Assembly: GCA_001028025.1 (NCBI GenBank)
Contig: LDAQ01000098.1
Span: 28,025 to 92,024 of the forward strand
Source of the DNA: Faecalicatena fissicatena
Lineage (GTDB): Bacteria; Bacillota; Clostridia; Lachnospirales; Lachnospiraceae
Direction of reading: 5' to 3'
Length of the DNA: 64,000 nucleotides
The position numbers and the translations under genes are program-made. Positions 25,994-34,359 of this stretch are shown in pieces (positions within the stretch are counted from its first letter, which is position 1; every line of letters starts with the position of its first letter). Below the pieces are notes generated by a model. The model was given only the letters and a program-made list of their open reading frames with translations. It made no database searches and had not been told where the DNA came from.

Positions 25994-26153
25994 AGGGGAC
26001 CCGAAATGAAGGAACAGCCGTAAGCCCTCCGTGGGTACCGGACAAGGAAGGAATTGCGTATCAGGCGGCGCACCATGAGCTGCTGGGCAGCGGCAGAGGA
26101 AAAGACACAGGAAAGGGGAAGCGTCGGCCTGCCTAATGGTATGCAGTGGTACG
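25994..26153 (+). other. Tail of the ABC operon with a possible gene remnant
   Basis: An ATG at 26006 after AGGGGAC gives only MKEQP before a stop. One base shift later a frame VSPPWVPDKEGIAYQAAHHE runs for about 40 codons. This could be the decayed start of a third operon gene, but I recognise no family. No terminator seen. Confidence 0.25.
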
Positions 26154-26756
26154 TTAACGGCTGCGCTGGATAAAGCGGATGCTGACTGGTTCTTTTTTAT
26201 ATTTCAGAACATGTTTCAGAATCACGATAGATGAAATCAGCAGTGTACCAAAACGAAGAGACGGGCTGCAGAGATGCCGTATACTGGTGATGCTGAAACA
26301 GAGGTACGTTATAATGCTGCGCAGGAGATGAGGGTGTATCACTATCACCAGGGAAAATAACAGATAAAAAAACGCCAGCAGCAGTACGGGATACAGGTTG
26401 GGCAAAAGACCCAGCAGACATCCGAAGGAAACGGCGATCGCCTTGCCCCCTTTAGATACCTGCAGGAACGGAAAAGCGTGGCCGATAACGGGAGCGGCCA
26501 GTATAAAACCGAAGAGCGGGCTGCGGATGTCCAGTATATGTGCAGCAGCAAAAACAGGAACAAAACCTTTTGCCAGTTCCAGCAAAAGGACAAGGGAACC
26601 CACTTTTTTCCCGGCCAGCTTAAAAGCGTTAAAAGCACCGGGGTTCCCGTCACTGCCGGCTGTCCTGACATCAACTCTGCAGAGAAATCCCGGGATCAGC
26701 AGGGCATACAGTACGCTGCCGGAAAGATATCCGAGCAGTATGAAAAGATAATACAT
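26154..26756 (-). CDS. PlsY-family glycerol-3-phosphate acyltransferase-like protein
   Basis: 200-residue membrane protein of the PlsY group, which transfers acyl from acyl-phosphate to glycerol 3-phosphate. Family motifs are GSDGNPGAFNAFK (usual GSGNxGxTN variant) and VSKGGKAIAVSFG (usual GKGVAT). The motif changes suggest a paralogue rather than the housekeeping enzyme. Its start codon overlaps the stop of the glycosyltransferase gene at 26756, so the two are coupled and may make one lipid. Confidence 0.85.
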   Translation of the reverse strand: MYYLFILLGYLSGSVLYALLIPGFLCRVDVRTAGSDGNPGAFNAFKLAGKKVGSLVLLLELAKGFVPVFAAAHILDIRSPLFGFILAAPVIGHAFPFLQVSKGGKAIAVSFGCLLGLLPNLYPVLLLAFFYLLFSLVIVIHPHLLRSIITYLCFSITSIRHLCSPSLRFGTLLISSIVILKHVLKYKKEPVSIRFIQRSR

Positions 26757-27886
26757 TACACTTCACCTCCGGACTTTCTGCAGATACGGCGCAGGAGTTT
26801 ATAGGTTCGAAATGCTGCGTTACCTGGAATCACTGAGGCCTGTGAGGCACGCATGGCCTCCCTGCGTCGGGGATCCCGAAGCAGGCTCTGGCCAGCGGCA
26901 ATCTGACCATAGAATTTATCTGAGGTTACGGAAAGTCCGCGGGCCAGGAAAAATTCACGATTCCTTGTTTCGCAGCCGGGAATGGGCGTTGTATGGACGA
27001 GTGGAACTCCCTTTACAGCCGCCTCTGTGGTGGTCAGCCCGCCGGGCTTTGTAAAGAGTACATCGCTTGCATCCATATAGGCGGCTATATGCTCAGTATA
27101 ACCTACAATTCTGACATTGGAAGCTCTGCCAAACTCTCTTTTCAGGATGCAGTATAATTTTTTGTTTGTGCCGCAGATGACGATGATATATTCATCCGGC
27201 TGAATCCGCCTGAGCAGCTCCGCCACGAACAGCTGGATCTTTCCAAAACCCATGCTGCCGCTTATGATGAGATACACATGTGCATCGTCCGGTATATTGC
27301 AGATCTGCCTTGCCGCTTTTGGCACCCTTGGATTTGAAAATGCCTGGCGGACCGGTATTCCGTAAGGCTTCAGCCTGTGTTCGGGCAGCCCTCTGGCAGT
27401 AAATTCCTCTTTCAGCTCTTTGTGGGGAATTACATAGTAATCGCAATCCGTTTCTTCCCAGAACGGAATGCAGGTATAGTCGGTCTCAACGGCCACTACT
27501 TTATGAGCCAGCATTTTCTTATGCTTCATGTAGGTAAGTGTCTCCGCCGGAAACAGATGAGGTGTGGCTATGACATCATAATCGTGTTCCTCCAGATACC
27601 GCTTCAAAGGTTTTGCAAGCAGGGCGTTTGCATAATATACGGGGGACTTGCGGTGTGAAGAACTGACAAGACCTCCAAGTTTATATAAAAACTGAAAAAA
27701 GCGGGGGGCATGTTTAACAATCGTTACATACCCGCCGCCTACGAGACGGGACACACGTTTGCCGGCAAGCTGCATGATGTCAAGCATATCCGCTTCGTCT
27801 CCGTGAAGGCGGATACACTCCTGAAGTGCTTTCCCCGCATAATTATGTCCTTCTCCTGTGTTACATGATAAAATCAATACCTTCAT
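26756..27886 (-). CDS. MGDG synthase-like (UgtP-type) glycolipid glycosyltransferase
   Basis: 376 residues with an N-terminal MGDG-synthase domain (MKVLILSCNTGEGHNYAGKAL, DYDVIATPHLFPAETLTY) and a GT28 C-terminal domain (PGGLTTTEAAVKGVPLVHTTPIPGCETRN, the UDP-sugar site). Such enzymes move glucose or galactose from UDP-sugar to diacylglycerol at the membrane. Coupled to the PlsY-like gene. Confidence 0.88.
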   Translation of the reverse strand: MKVLILSCNTGEGHNYAGKALQECIRLHGDEADMLDIMQLAGKRVSRLVGGGYVTIVKHAPRFFQFLYKLGGLVSSSHRKSPVYYANALLAKPLKRYLEEHDYDVIATPHLFPAETLTYMKHKKMLAHKVVAVETDYTCIPFWEETDCDYYVIPHKELKEEFTARGLPEHRLKPYGIPVRQAFSNPRVPKAARQICNIPDDAHVYLIISGSMGFGKIQLFVAELLRRIQPDEYIIVICGTNKKLYCILKREFGRASNVRIVGYTEHIAAYMDASDVLFTKPGGLTTTEAAVKGVPLVHTTPIPGCETRNREFFLARGLSVTSDKFYGQIAAGQSLLRDPRRREAMRASQASVIPGNAAFRTYKLLRRICRKSGGEV

Positions 27887-27951
27887 AAATACTCTCTCTG
27901 AATCTGATGATTAGTCTCCTTTACAGGATATCCAATTTCTCCCTATTATTC

Positions 27952-28872
27952 CTATTTTATTAAAAATCCGGCAATAAATGTGACGACAGGAATCGTCACC
28001 ATAGATAAAACAGTGGTAAATGCGAAAATTTCTGAGGCATATGTATAGTTTTTATTATAACGAATAGCCATCATTGTCATCGTGGTTGCTGTAGGACATG
28101 ACGCCGCGATTAATGTCGTATATGCAATGTCGTGGTCAATCCGAAACAGGAATAAGAATACAGTTACTGCCAGAGGCACCACCATCAGTTTCAGAAAGCT
28201 GACCCAGTAGATGTGCAGGTTGCTGAATATTTTTTTCAGGTCGGCCTGTGCGACAGAAAAACCGGCAACCATCATGGCCAGAGGCGTATTCATATCTGCA
28301 ATATAATTCATAGAATCAAGAACGGTTGCAGGAATCCGCAACTGTGTAAAAAACAGAATCATGGCGGCACACGTAGCAATGATCATAGGAGAGAGAAGCC
28401 CCTCCTTCAGCTGGCGGAAAGAAATCTTATTCTCCAGCAGGCTGAGGCCGTGAGTCCATGTAAACAGATTGAACATGGTCATATATGCTGTGAGATAAAA
28501 AACCCCTTCGTTTCCCAGCACACTGTAAATCAGCGGAATTCCGATAAATCCGCAGTTGGAATAGATCGAGCCGAAACGATCGAGATAATAATTTGGATTG
28601 TTTTTTTCGGGAATCAAAAAACGTGCGATTATAATTGCGATGACATGGGCTGCGAAAGCGGCTGCAAATGCAATCAGAAGCCCTTTGACAAGCCTGGCAT
28701 CATAGTCTGTCTGATAGACCGTAATAATCAGGCAGGGATTCACAATCATGAGAAGCAGATTGGATACGGATCTGTTTCCTTCCTGGTTTACGATTTTCCG
28801 TCTGTAGCAGACAAAAGCTAAAACCATAATAATGAGCATTTTCAGCAATTGATTAAAAATTAATAGAAACAT
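27952..28872 (-). CDS. AEC-family transporter (auxin efflux carrier superfamily)
   Basis: 306 residues with about ten helices in two repeats. YSNCGFIGIPLIYSVLGNEGVFYLTAY is the typical first half and SCPTATTMTMMAIRYN the second. Substrate probably an organic acid anion. It is divergent from the rhamnonate gene, and the 360-bp gap contains the promoter for that cluster. Confidence 0.88.
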   Translation of the reverse strand: MFLLIFNQLLKMLIIMVLAFVCYRRKIVNQEGNRSVSNLLLMIVNPCLIITVYQTDYDARLVKGLLIAFAAAFAAHVIAIIIARFLIPEKNNPNYYLDRFGSIYSNCGFIGIPLIYSVLGNEGVFYLTAYMTMFNLFTWTHGLSLLENKISFRQLKEGLLSPMIIATCAAMILFFTQLRIPATVLDSMNYIADMNTPLAMMVAGFSVAQADLKKIFSNLHIYWVSFLKLMVVPLAVTVFLFLFRIDHDIAYTTLIAASCPTATTMTMMAIRYNKNYTYASEIFAFTTVLSMVTIPVVTFIAGFLIK

Positions 28873-29105
28873 AGCAGATTCTTTTCCCTCTCATACAGAA
28901 ATTCCAGCTCCGGCAGCCAATACCAAGTTTTAGCGAAGCAGACAGATCACCGGCATGCTTAATGGTCAGTTAACAACTCAATTAGTATACTTTATAATTG
29001 TTTAAAAATCAATCCTGTAAAAGTGGGGTGAATTTTGAGAATTGTACATTATGCACAAAAACAGAATGCGGTTTTTGACTATAGTGTGGAAAAAAACGTT
29101 GAATG

Positions 29106-29134
29106 TTGACTTAATTATAAAGAAATGATAAACT
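29106..29134 (+). promoter_or_regulatory. Promoter of the rhamnonate cluster
   Basis: TTGACT (29106-29111), 17 bases, TAAACT (29129-29134). Confidence 0.6.
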
Positions 29135-29152
29135 AATTATGAAATGAGAATC

Positions 29153-29172
29153 TGATTCACATATATGAATCA
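29153..29172 (+). promoter_or_regulatory. Perfect palindrome TGATTCA-N6-TGAATCA, likely operator
   Basis: It lies just downstream of the promoter and 60 bases before the rhamnonate dehydratase start, where a repressor would block transcription. The IclR-type protein at 32119 is the natural candidate. Confidence 0.55.
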
Positions 29173-29232
29173 ATGGAACGGAGTAAATTTTGAACTGTGT
29201 CATTTTAATGAAAAGAAAGGAAGGTACTTATT

Positions 29233-30426
29233 ATGGCATTAATGGGAAGAAAGATTGCAGCAATCCGTGCTTATGTAGTTGAGGGAGGCGGCGCTGATTA
29301 CCACGATCAGAGCGACGATCACTGGATCGTAAAACAAATTGCAACTCCTATGAGCATTTATCCAGAGTATAAAGCGACAAGATCCAGCTTTGGAATCAAT
29401 GCGCTGAAGACCCTTGTGGTGGAAGTTGAGGCGGATAATGGTGTGACTGGATTCGGTATTACGACGGGCGGATATCCGGCAGCATGGCTGGTTATGAATC
29501 ATCTGGACCGTTTTGTAGTGGGCAAGGATGCCAATGAGATAGAGATCATCTGGGATCAGATGTATCGCGCATCACTTTACTATGGACGTAAGGGCGTGGT
29601 TATGAATGCAATATCAGCGGTTGACCTGGCGCTCTGGGATCTGCTTGGAAAGCTGAGAGAAGAGCCCGTTTACGCAATGCTGGGAGGAAAAGTACGCGAG
29701 GAACTTACATTTTACGCTACAGGCCCAAGGCCGGATCTTGCAAAGGATATGGGATTTGTCGGAGGCAAGATTCCGCTTGTTTACGGACAGGACGATGGAA
29801 TGGAAGGCCTGAGGAAGAGCATCGAACTGGCAGCCGACATGCGTGAAAAGTGCGGGGATGACTTCCTGCTGATGTGGGACTGCTGGATGGCACTTGATCT
29901 GTACTATGCAAAACGTCTGATGCAGGCTTCCGCGGATTTGAAGTTTAACTGGATAGAAGAATGCTTCAACCCGGATGACTACTGGGCATACCGTGACCTG
30001 AAGAAAGCGGCAGGCAACCAGATCATGGTAACGGGCGGTGAACATGAAGCGTCCAAATTCGGATTCCGTATGCTGATTGAGGACTGCGACCTGGATGTAA
30101 TTCAGCCGGATGTTGGCTGGTGCGGCGGTATGACAGAGCTGATCAAGATCGGCAACATGGCTGAGGCACACGGCAAGCTGGTAATTCCTCACGGAAGCGG
30201 TACATATAGTTATCATTATGTTACAACTAAGACGAATTCACCGATTACAGAGTGTCTGATGATGGCGCCTCAGGCTGACAAGGTAGTACCTCAGTACTAT
30301 CCGCTGCTGAAGGATGAGCCGATGCCTGTGAATGGTAAGCTGAAAGTAGGCGATAAGCCGGGATTCGGTGTGGAATTGAATAAGGATAAGACACTCATTG
30401 AAGTGAAGAAAGGCACAAGACTGTAA
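29233..30426 (+). CDS. rhmD: L-rhamnonate dehydratase, enolase superfamily
   Basis: 397 residues that match the RhmD subgroup closely along the whole length: GGGADYHDQSDDHWI near the N terminus, ATPMSIYPEYKATRSSFGINALKTLVVEVEADNG-type blocks, FYATGPRPDLAKDMGF, the metal ligands in LMWDCWM, WIEECFNP and TGGEHE, and the catalytic histidine in VIPHGSG. It converts L-rhamnonate to 2-keto-3-deoxy-L-rhamnonate. Related acid sugars such as L-lyxonate or L-mannonate are possible substrates. Confidence 0.9.
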   Translation: MALMGRKIAAIRAYVVEGGGADYHDQSDDHWIVKQIATPMSIYPEYKATRSSFGINALKTLVVEVEADNGVTGFGITTGGYPAAWLVMNHLDRFVVGKDANEIEIIWDQMYRASLYYGRKGVVMNAISAVDLALWDLLGKLREEPVYAMLGGKVREELTFYATGPRPDLAKDMGFVGGKIPLVYGQDDGMEGLRKSIELAADMREKCGDDFLLMWDCWMALDLYYAKRLMQASADLKFNWIEECFNPDDYWAYRDLKKAAGNQIMVTGGEHEASKFGFRMLIEDCDLDVIQPDVGWCGGMTELIKIGNMAEAHGKLVIPHGSGTYSYHYVTTKTNSPITECLMMAPQADKVVPQYYPLLKDEPMPVNGKLKVGDKPGFGVELNKDKTLIEVKKGTRL

Positions 30427-30453
30427 AAGCTGCCGTTTATGTAGGAGGGAAAT

Positions 30454-31836
30454 ATGTCAACAGCATTCTTAATTATAAGTTTAGTTATCTCAATCGCAGT
30501 TGTTGTATTGTTTATCATCAAGGCCAAGATGAATCCGGCGATCGCCCTGATCCTGGGCTCTCTGCTTCTTGGCGTTCTGACAAAAGTACCGCTGGTGGAT
30601 ATAACGGCCGCGGACGGCGCGGTAACAACCGGCCTGGTAAATGTTATTAACAATGGTTTCGGCAGCATGCTGGGAAGTATCGGATTCCCGATCGGCCTTG
30701 GCATTATCCTTGGCCAGTTTGTGAGTGATACCGGCGGTGCGAGCGTGATCGCAGATAAACTGGTATCTGTATTTCCAAACAAATGGGCGATGTACGCGGT
30801 AGGATTTGCCGGATTTGTACTTTCCATCCCTGTATTTTTTGATGTAACATTCGTCATTCTGATCCCGATCGGTGTGGCATTGATGAAAAAGCTGAACAAG
30901 GGAATCGGCTATATTGTAGGTGCGATCTCCATCGGAGCAGGCGTTGCACATACCCTGGTTCCTCCAACACCGAACCCGCTTGTTGCACCGGAGTATTTTG
31001 GATTTGACCTTGGTATCATGATCGCAGCCGGACTGCTGTTCGGTATTCCTATGGTTCTGATTGCTATCAAGATTCACGGATTCTTAATGAACAGAGGACT
31101 CTGGAATGCAGACAAAGATGAGAACGGAAACGGCCTGAATGTAGATGAGCTGGTTCTGCCGGATAAGCTGCCGGGATTCTTTGTGTCACTGCTCCCGATC
31201 CTGCTTCCGATTATCTTTATTCTTTTGAATACAGTAGCGGGCGCTATGATGGATTCTGTTCCGACCTGGATTGATTTCCTGGGTCAGAAAACAACATCCA
31301 TGCTTCTTGGTACACTGGCAGGTATGATAATTGCAATTAAATATCTGGGACTGGAAAAGACAGAAAAAGTGGCTACAACAGCGCTGAAATCTGCGGGACT
31401 TGTTTTCCTCATTACCGGTGCGGGCGGTTCATTCTCTGCTGTAATCACTGCATCAGGTGTGAGTGAAGCGATTAAAAATATGGTATCCAATATTTCCAAC
31501 AATATCGTAGTGATCCTGCTGATTGGCTGGATACTGGGACTGCTGTTCAGACAGATTACAGGTTCCGGTACAGTGGCTTCACTGACTACGTTTGCAATTA
31601 TGCAGAGCGTGGCAGCGACTGTAGCAATTCACCCGGTATTTATCGCACTGGCATGCCTGGACGGTGCTCTGTTTGGTGCGACAGTCAATGACTCAGGATT
31701 CTGGATTGTATCCAATATGACAGGATTCAATTTTACCGGCGGATTGAAAACATATACTTTGGGGCAGGCGATCGCTTCGGTTGTAGGTATTATACTGATT
31801 ATTATAGTAGGTTTGATTTCATGCCTGTTTATCTAG
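30454..31836 (+). CDS. GntP-family gluconate-type permease
   Basis: 460-residue membrane symporter with about 12 helices. VGAISIGAGVAHTLVPPTPNPLVA and the C-terminal GATVNDSGFWIVSNMTGF are signature segments. It sits 27 bases after the dehydratase gene, so it probably imports rhamnonate or a related aldonate. Confidence 0.92.
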   Translation: MSTAFLIISLVISIAVVVLFIIKAKMNPAIALILGSLLLGVLTKVPLVDITAADGAVTTGLVNVINNGFGSMLGSIGFPIGLGIILGQFVSDTGGASVIADKLVSVFPNKWAMYAVGFAGFVLSIPVFFDVTFVILIPIGVALMKKLNKGIGYIVGAISIGAGVAHTLVPPTPNPLVAPEYFGFDLGIMIAAGLLFGIPMVLIAIKIHGFLMNRGLWNADKDENGNGLNVDELVLPDKLPGFFVSLLPILLPIIFILLNTVAGAMMDSVPTWIDFLGQKTTSMLLGTLAGMIIAIKYLGLEKTEKVATTALKSAGLVFLITGAGGSFSAVITASGVSEAIKNMVSNISNNIVVILLIGWILGLLFRQITGSGTVASLTTFAIMQSVAATVAIHPVFIALACLDGALFGATVNDSGFWIVSNMTGFNFTGGLKTYTLGQAIASVVGIILIIIVGLISCLFI

Positions 31837-31887
31837 TGCAAAATATATCAGGTATGATATGAATATTCGGTAAGACTGATCTGCCGG

Positions 31888-31960
31888 GCCGCGTCAGACA
31901 AGACCGCGGCAGAATGCAGAAGTGTACAGGCCCCTCAGGAGTGAGGGGCTTGCGCACTTT
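31888..31960 (+). terminator. Tandem hairpins after the permease gene
   Basis: GCCGCG/CGCGGC (31888-31910), then a larger stem AAGTG...GCCCCTCA / TGAGGGGC...CACTT (31920-31959). The T-run is weak, so this may be a partial or processing terminator. Confidence 0.5.
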
Positions 31961-32118
31961 GTATTGGAGATTTATATTTAAATAGGAAGAGATGGCATCG
32001 GCAGCAAGCTCTGCACAGCTCTTCCAAGTTGACAAGAAAAGTTGAGCGTGGTAAGGTAATTTTATGTTGAAAATGGGGGGGAGTCGCCCTTTGAAAATGA
32101 AAGGAGCAGGTGTATTAT

Positions 32119-32874
32119 ATGGCGGTTAAATCGGCGGAAAGAGTTTTGAAAATCTTCGAACTTTTAGAAGGAAGCTCCGATGGGCTGACGAATAAGGATA
32201 TCAGCACTTGTCTGAATTATGCTCCAAGCAGTACGATAGCCCTTCTGCAGACGATGGCGGAGAACGGCTACCTGGCGGTGGATGAACAGAAGCGGTATTC
32301 ACTGGGAGGGAAGCTGGTAAGTCTTGGCGCAGTTGCGGCATCCAGATTTGATATCGGCAGGATGGCAACACCTTATTTAAAGCGTCTCATGCAGACGCTG
32401 GGTGAAACATGTTTCCTGGGAGTCCTCTCGCAGGGAGAGATTGTGTATATAGCGAAGGAAAACTGTGAGCGGACCATTAATACAAATGCACAGATTGGTT
32501 CCAGAAAGCCGGTCTACTGTACTGGTCTGGGAAAAGCATTTCTCTCGTTTCTTCCGCCGGAGGAAAGCCGGGATATCATGACTGGGCTGGAATTCACTGC
32601 ATTTACGGAAAATACAGTAAAGAATGTGGAAGAACTGAGAAAGCAGCTGCAGGAATTCCGCCTCCAGGGATATGCGACGGATGACCAGGAGATCGAAGAG
32701 GGTTTATGGTGCCTGGCAGTTCCGGTGTACGACGGTTACCATAGAATGATAGCTGCGATCAGTGTATCAGGCCCAAAAGAGCGCATGATGGACAAGAAGG
32801 AATTAATCATAGAGGAGATGCTGAAAGCAGGAAAGAGCTTATCCAGAGAGCTTGGGTATCAAAAGGAGGAATAA
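32119..32874 (+). CDS. IclR-family transcriptional regulator
   Basis: 251 residues with an N-terminal winged helix (SAERVLKIFELLEGSSDGLTNKDIS) and a C-terminal effector domain (GSRKPVYCTGLGKAFL, GLWCLAVPVYDG). I use the ATG at 32119, 12 bases from AAGGAG; a GTG at 32110 is only three bases from it. It lies inside the rhamnonate cluster, 4 bases before the aldolase gene, and probably acts on the palindrome at 29153. Confidence 0.9.
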   Translation: MAVKSAERVLKIFELLEGSSDGLTNKDISTCLNYAPSSTIALLQTMAENGYLAVDEQKRYSLGGKLVSLGAVAASRFDIGRMATPYLKRLMQTLGETCFLGVLSQGEIVYIAKENCERTINTNAQIGSRKPVYCTGLGKAFLSFLPPEESRDIMTGLEFTAFTENTVKNVEELRKQLQEFRLQGYATDDQEIEEGLWCLAVPVYDGYHRMIAAISVSGPKERMMDKKELIIEEMLKAGKSLSRELGYQKEE

Positions 32875-32878
32875 TAGA

Positions 32879-33775
32879 ATGAAGAAACTGTGTGGCGTGA
32901 ATCCACCTGTCATCACGATATTTGATGAGAAGTGCAAGATAGACATTGAGGCGAGCAAGAGACAGGCGGATTTCCTGATCTCTAAGGGCGTGGACGGACT
33001 GGCTTATCTGGGAACATCCGGAGAATTCAGTATCATGACGGTAGAAGAGAAAAAGAATTTTATTAAGGCGATGATAGATCACGTCAACGGGCGTGTGAAC
33101 GTGATTGTAGGTGTCGGTGATACCTGCCTGGAGAATACGATGGAGCTTTTGAAGTATGTGGAGGCCGCCGGCGCTGACGGTGTACTTCTGATTAATCCAT
33201 ATTTCAGTGTATACAGCTCTGATATGGTGGAGGCATATTTCGGATATGTGGCTTCTCACACTTCTCTTCCTATTATAATATACAATTTTCCGGATCTGAC
33301 CGGATACTGCTTCAATGCGGATGTGGTGGCCAAGCTTGTGAAGGACAATCCGAATATTGTGGGAATCAAAGATACGATCAATGATTTTAACCATGTGCTT
33401 TCCATGCAGAAGGTGAAGGAAGTGAATCCTGATTTTTCTGTTTTCTCTGCATATGAGAATCAGGCGATGGGACTTCTCGTCTGCGGTGTGGATGGTTTTA
33501 TCAATGCAACCGCCAATTTTGCTCCTGAGTTTACGGTTAACACGTACCAGAGTGCAAAGAGGGGGGATTATAATGAAGCGGCCCTCTGGTTTAATAAGAT
33601 GGTAAATGCTATGGATATCTATGGTTACAGCACACCGCTGTTTTTGGCATGTAAACAGGCGATGTATTACCGGGTACTGAATCAGGATGGCCATGAGAGG
33701 CTGCCGGCTCTTTCCCTGGATGCAGAGGCTAAGGCCAATGTATATAACAAGATGAGACAGCTGAAACTGCTGTAG
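32879..33775 (+). CDS. DapA-family aldolase, probably for a 2-keto-3-deoxy acid sugar
   Basis: 298-residue class I aldolase of the DHDPS/NAL superfamily. The Schiff-base lysine is in VGIKDTIND and the catalytic tyrosine in IIIYNFPDLTGY. The substrate loop is GTSGEFS instead of GTTGE, which argues against DapA itself. In this cluster the expected reaction is cleavage of 2-keto-3-deoxy-L-rhamnonate to pyruvate and lactaldehyde. Enterobacteria use an unrelated class II enzyme (RhmA) for this step. Ribosome site AAAGGAGG. Confidence 0.85.
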   Translation: MKKLCGVNPPVITIFDEKCKIDIEASKRQADFLISKGVDGLAYLGTSGEFSIMTVEEKKNFIKAMIDHVNGRVNVIVGVGDTCLENTMELLKYVEAAGADGVLLINPYFSVYSSDMVEAYFGYVASHTSLPIIIYNFPDLTGYCFNADVVAKLVKDNPNIVGIKDTINDFNHVLSMQKVKEVNPDFSVFSAYENQAMGLLVCGVDGFINATANFAPEFTVNTYQSAKRGDYNEAALWFNKMVNAMDIYGYSTPLFLACKQAMYYRVLNQDGHERLPALSLDAEAKANVYNKMRQLKLL

Positions 33776-33839
33776 GCAAAGGCAGATAGCGATGCGGCCG
33801 CCGAAGGCACTTATTTATAGATTGGAGAGGTAGCAAAAA

Positions 33840-34346
33840 ATGATAATGGATAAACTGGAACATTTCCGCTATTATCAGCGGTGTGTGCCTGAATTGTGGG
33901 ATGCAGTACGTTTCGTGGAACGTGTGGAAAAGGAGCACCTTCCGGCGGGCAGATACCCGGTTGGAAAAGGGTTCGCATTTGTTCAGGAGGGGCTGACCAG
34001 GAGTTTTGAAGAGGCGGATTTTGAAACCCATGACAAGTATCTGGACGTGCAGATTCTTCTGGAAGGCTCTGAGATGTGGGAATATGCTGACAAAGCGGAT
34101 CTGACAGTGAAGACAGCCTATGATCCCGAAGCAGATATTGAATGGTTAACCGGGCAGGGGGAGAGAATTCAGATGAAGCCGGGGATGTTTTATCTGGTTT
34201 ATCCAACGGACGGACATAAGCCCTGCTGTCATGAGAGTGTACCTTCCTCCTACCGGAAAGTGGTTGTGAAGATCAGGATTGACAAGCTGCTGCACGGAGT
34301 AAATACAGGCAGAAGCGGAGTGCAGCACAGGCGAATGTCCTGGTAA
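33840..34346 (+). CDS. YhcH/YjgK/YiaL-family protein
   Basis: 168 residues, cupin-like beta fold of the DUF386 family, found with sugar-acid and sialic-acid genes. Visible motifs are THDKYLDVQILLEG and PGMFYLVYPTDGHKPCC, the family's metal-binding side. Its role is possibly an aldose mutarotase or accessory hydrolase. It lies between the aldolase and dehydrogenase genes in the same operon. Confidence 0.85.
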   Translation: MIMDKLEHFRYYQRCVPELWDAVRFVERVEKEHLPAGRYPVGKGFAFVQEGLTRSFEEADFETHDKYLDVQILLEGSEMWEYADKADLTVKTAYDPEADIEWLTGQGERIQMKPGMFYLVYPTDGHKPCCHESVPSSYRKVVVKIRIDKLLHGVNTGRSGVQHRRMSW

Positions 34347-34359
34347 AGGAGATACGAAG

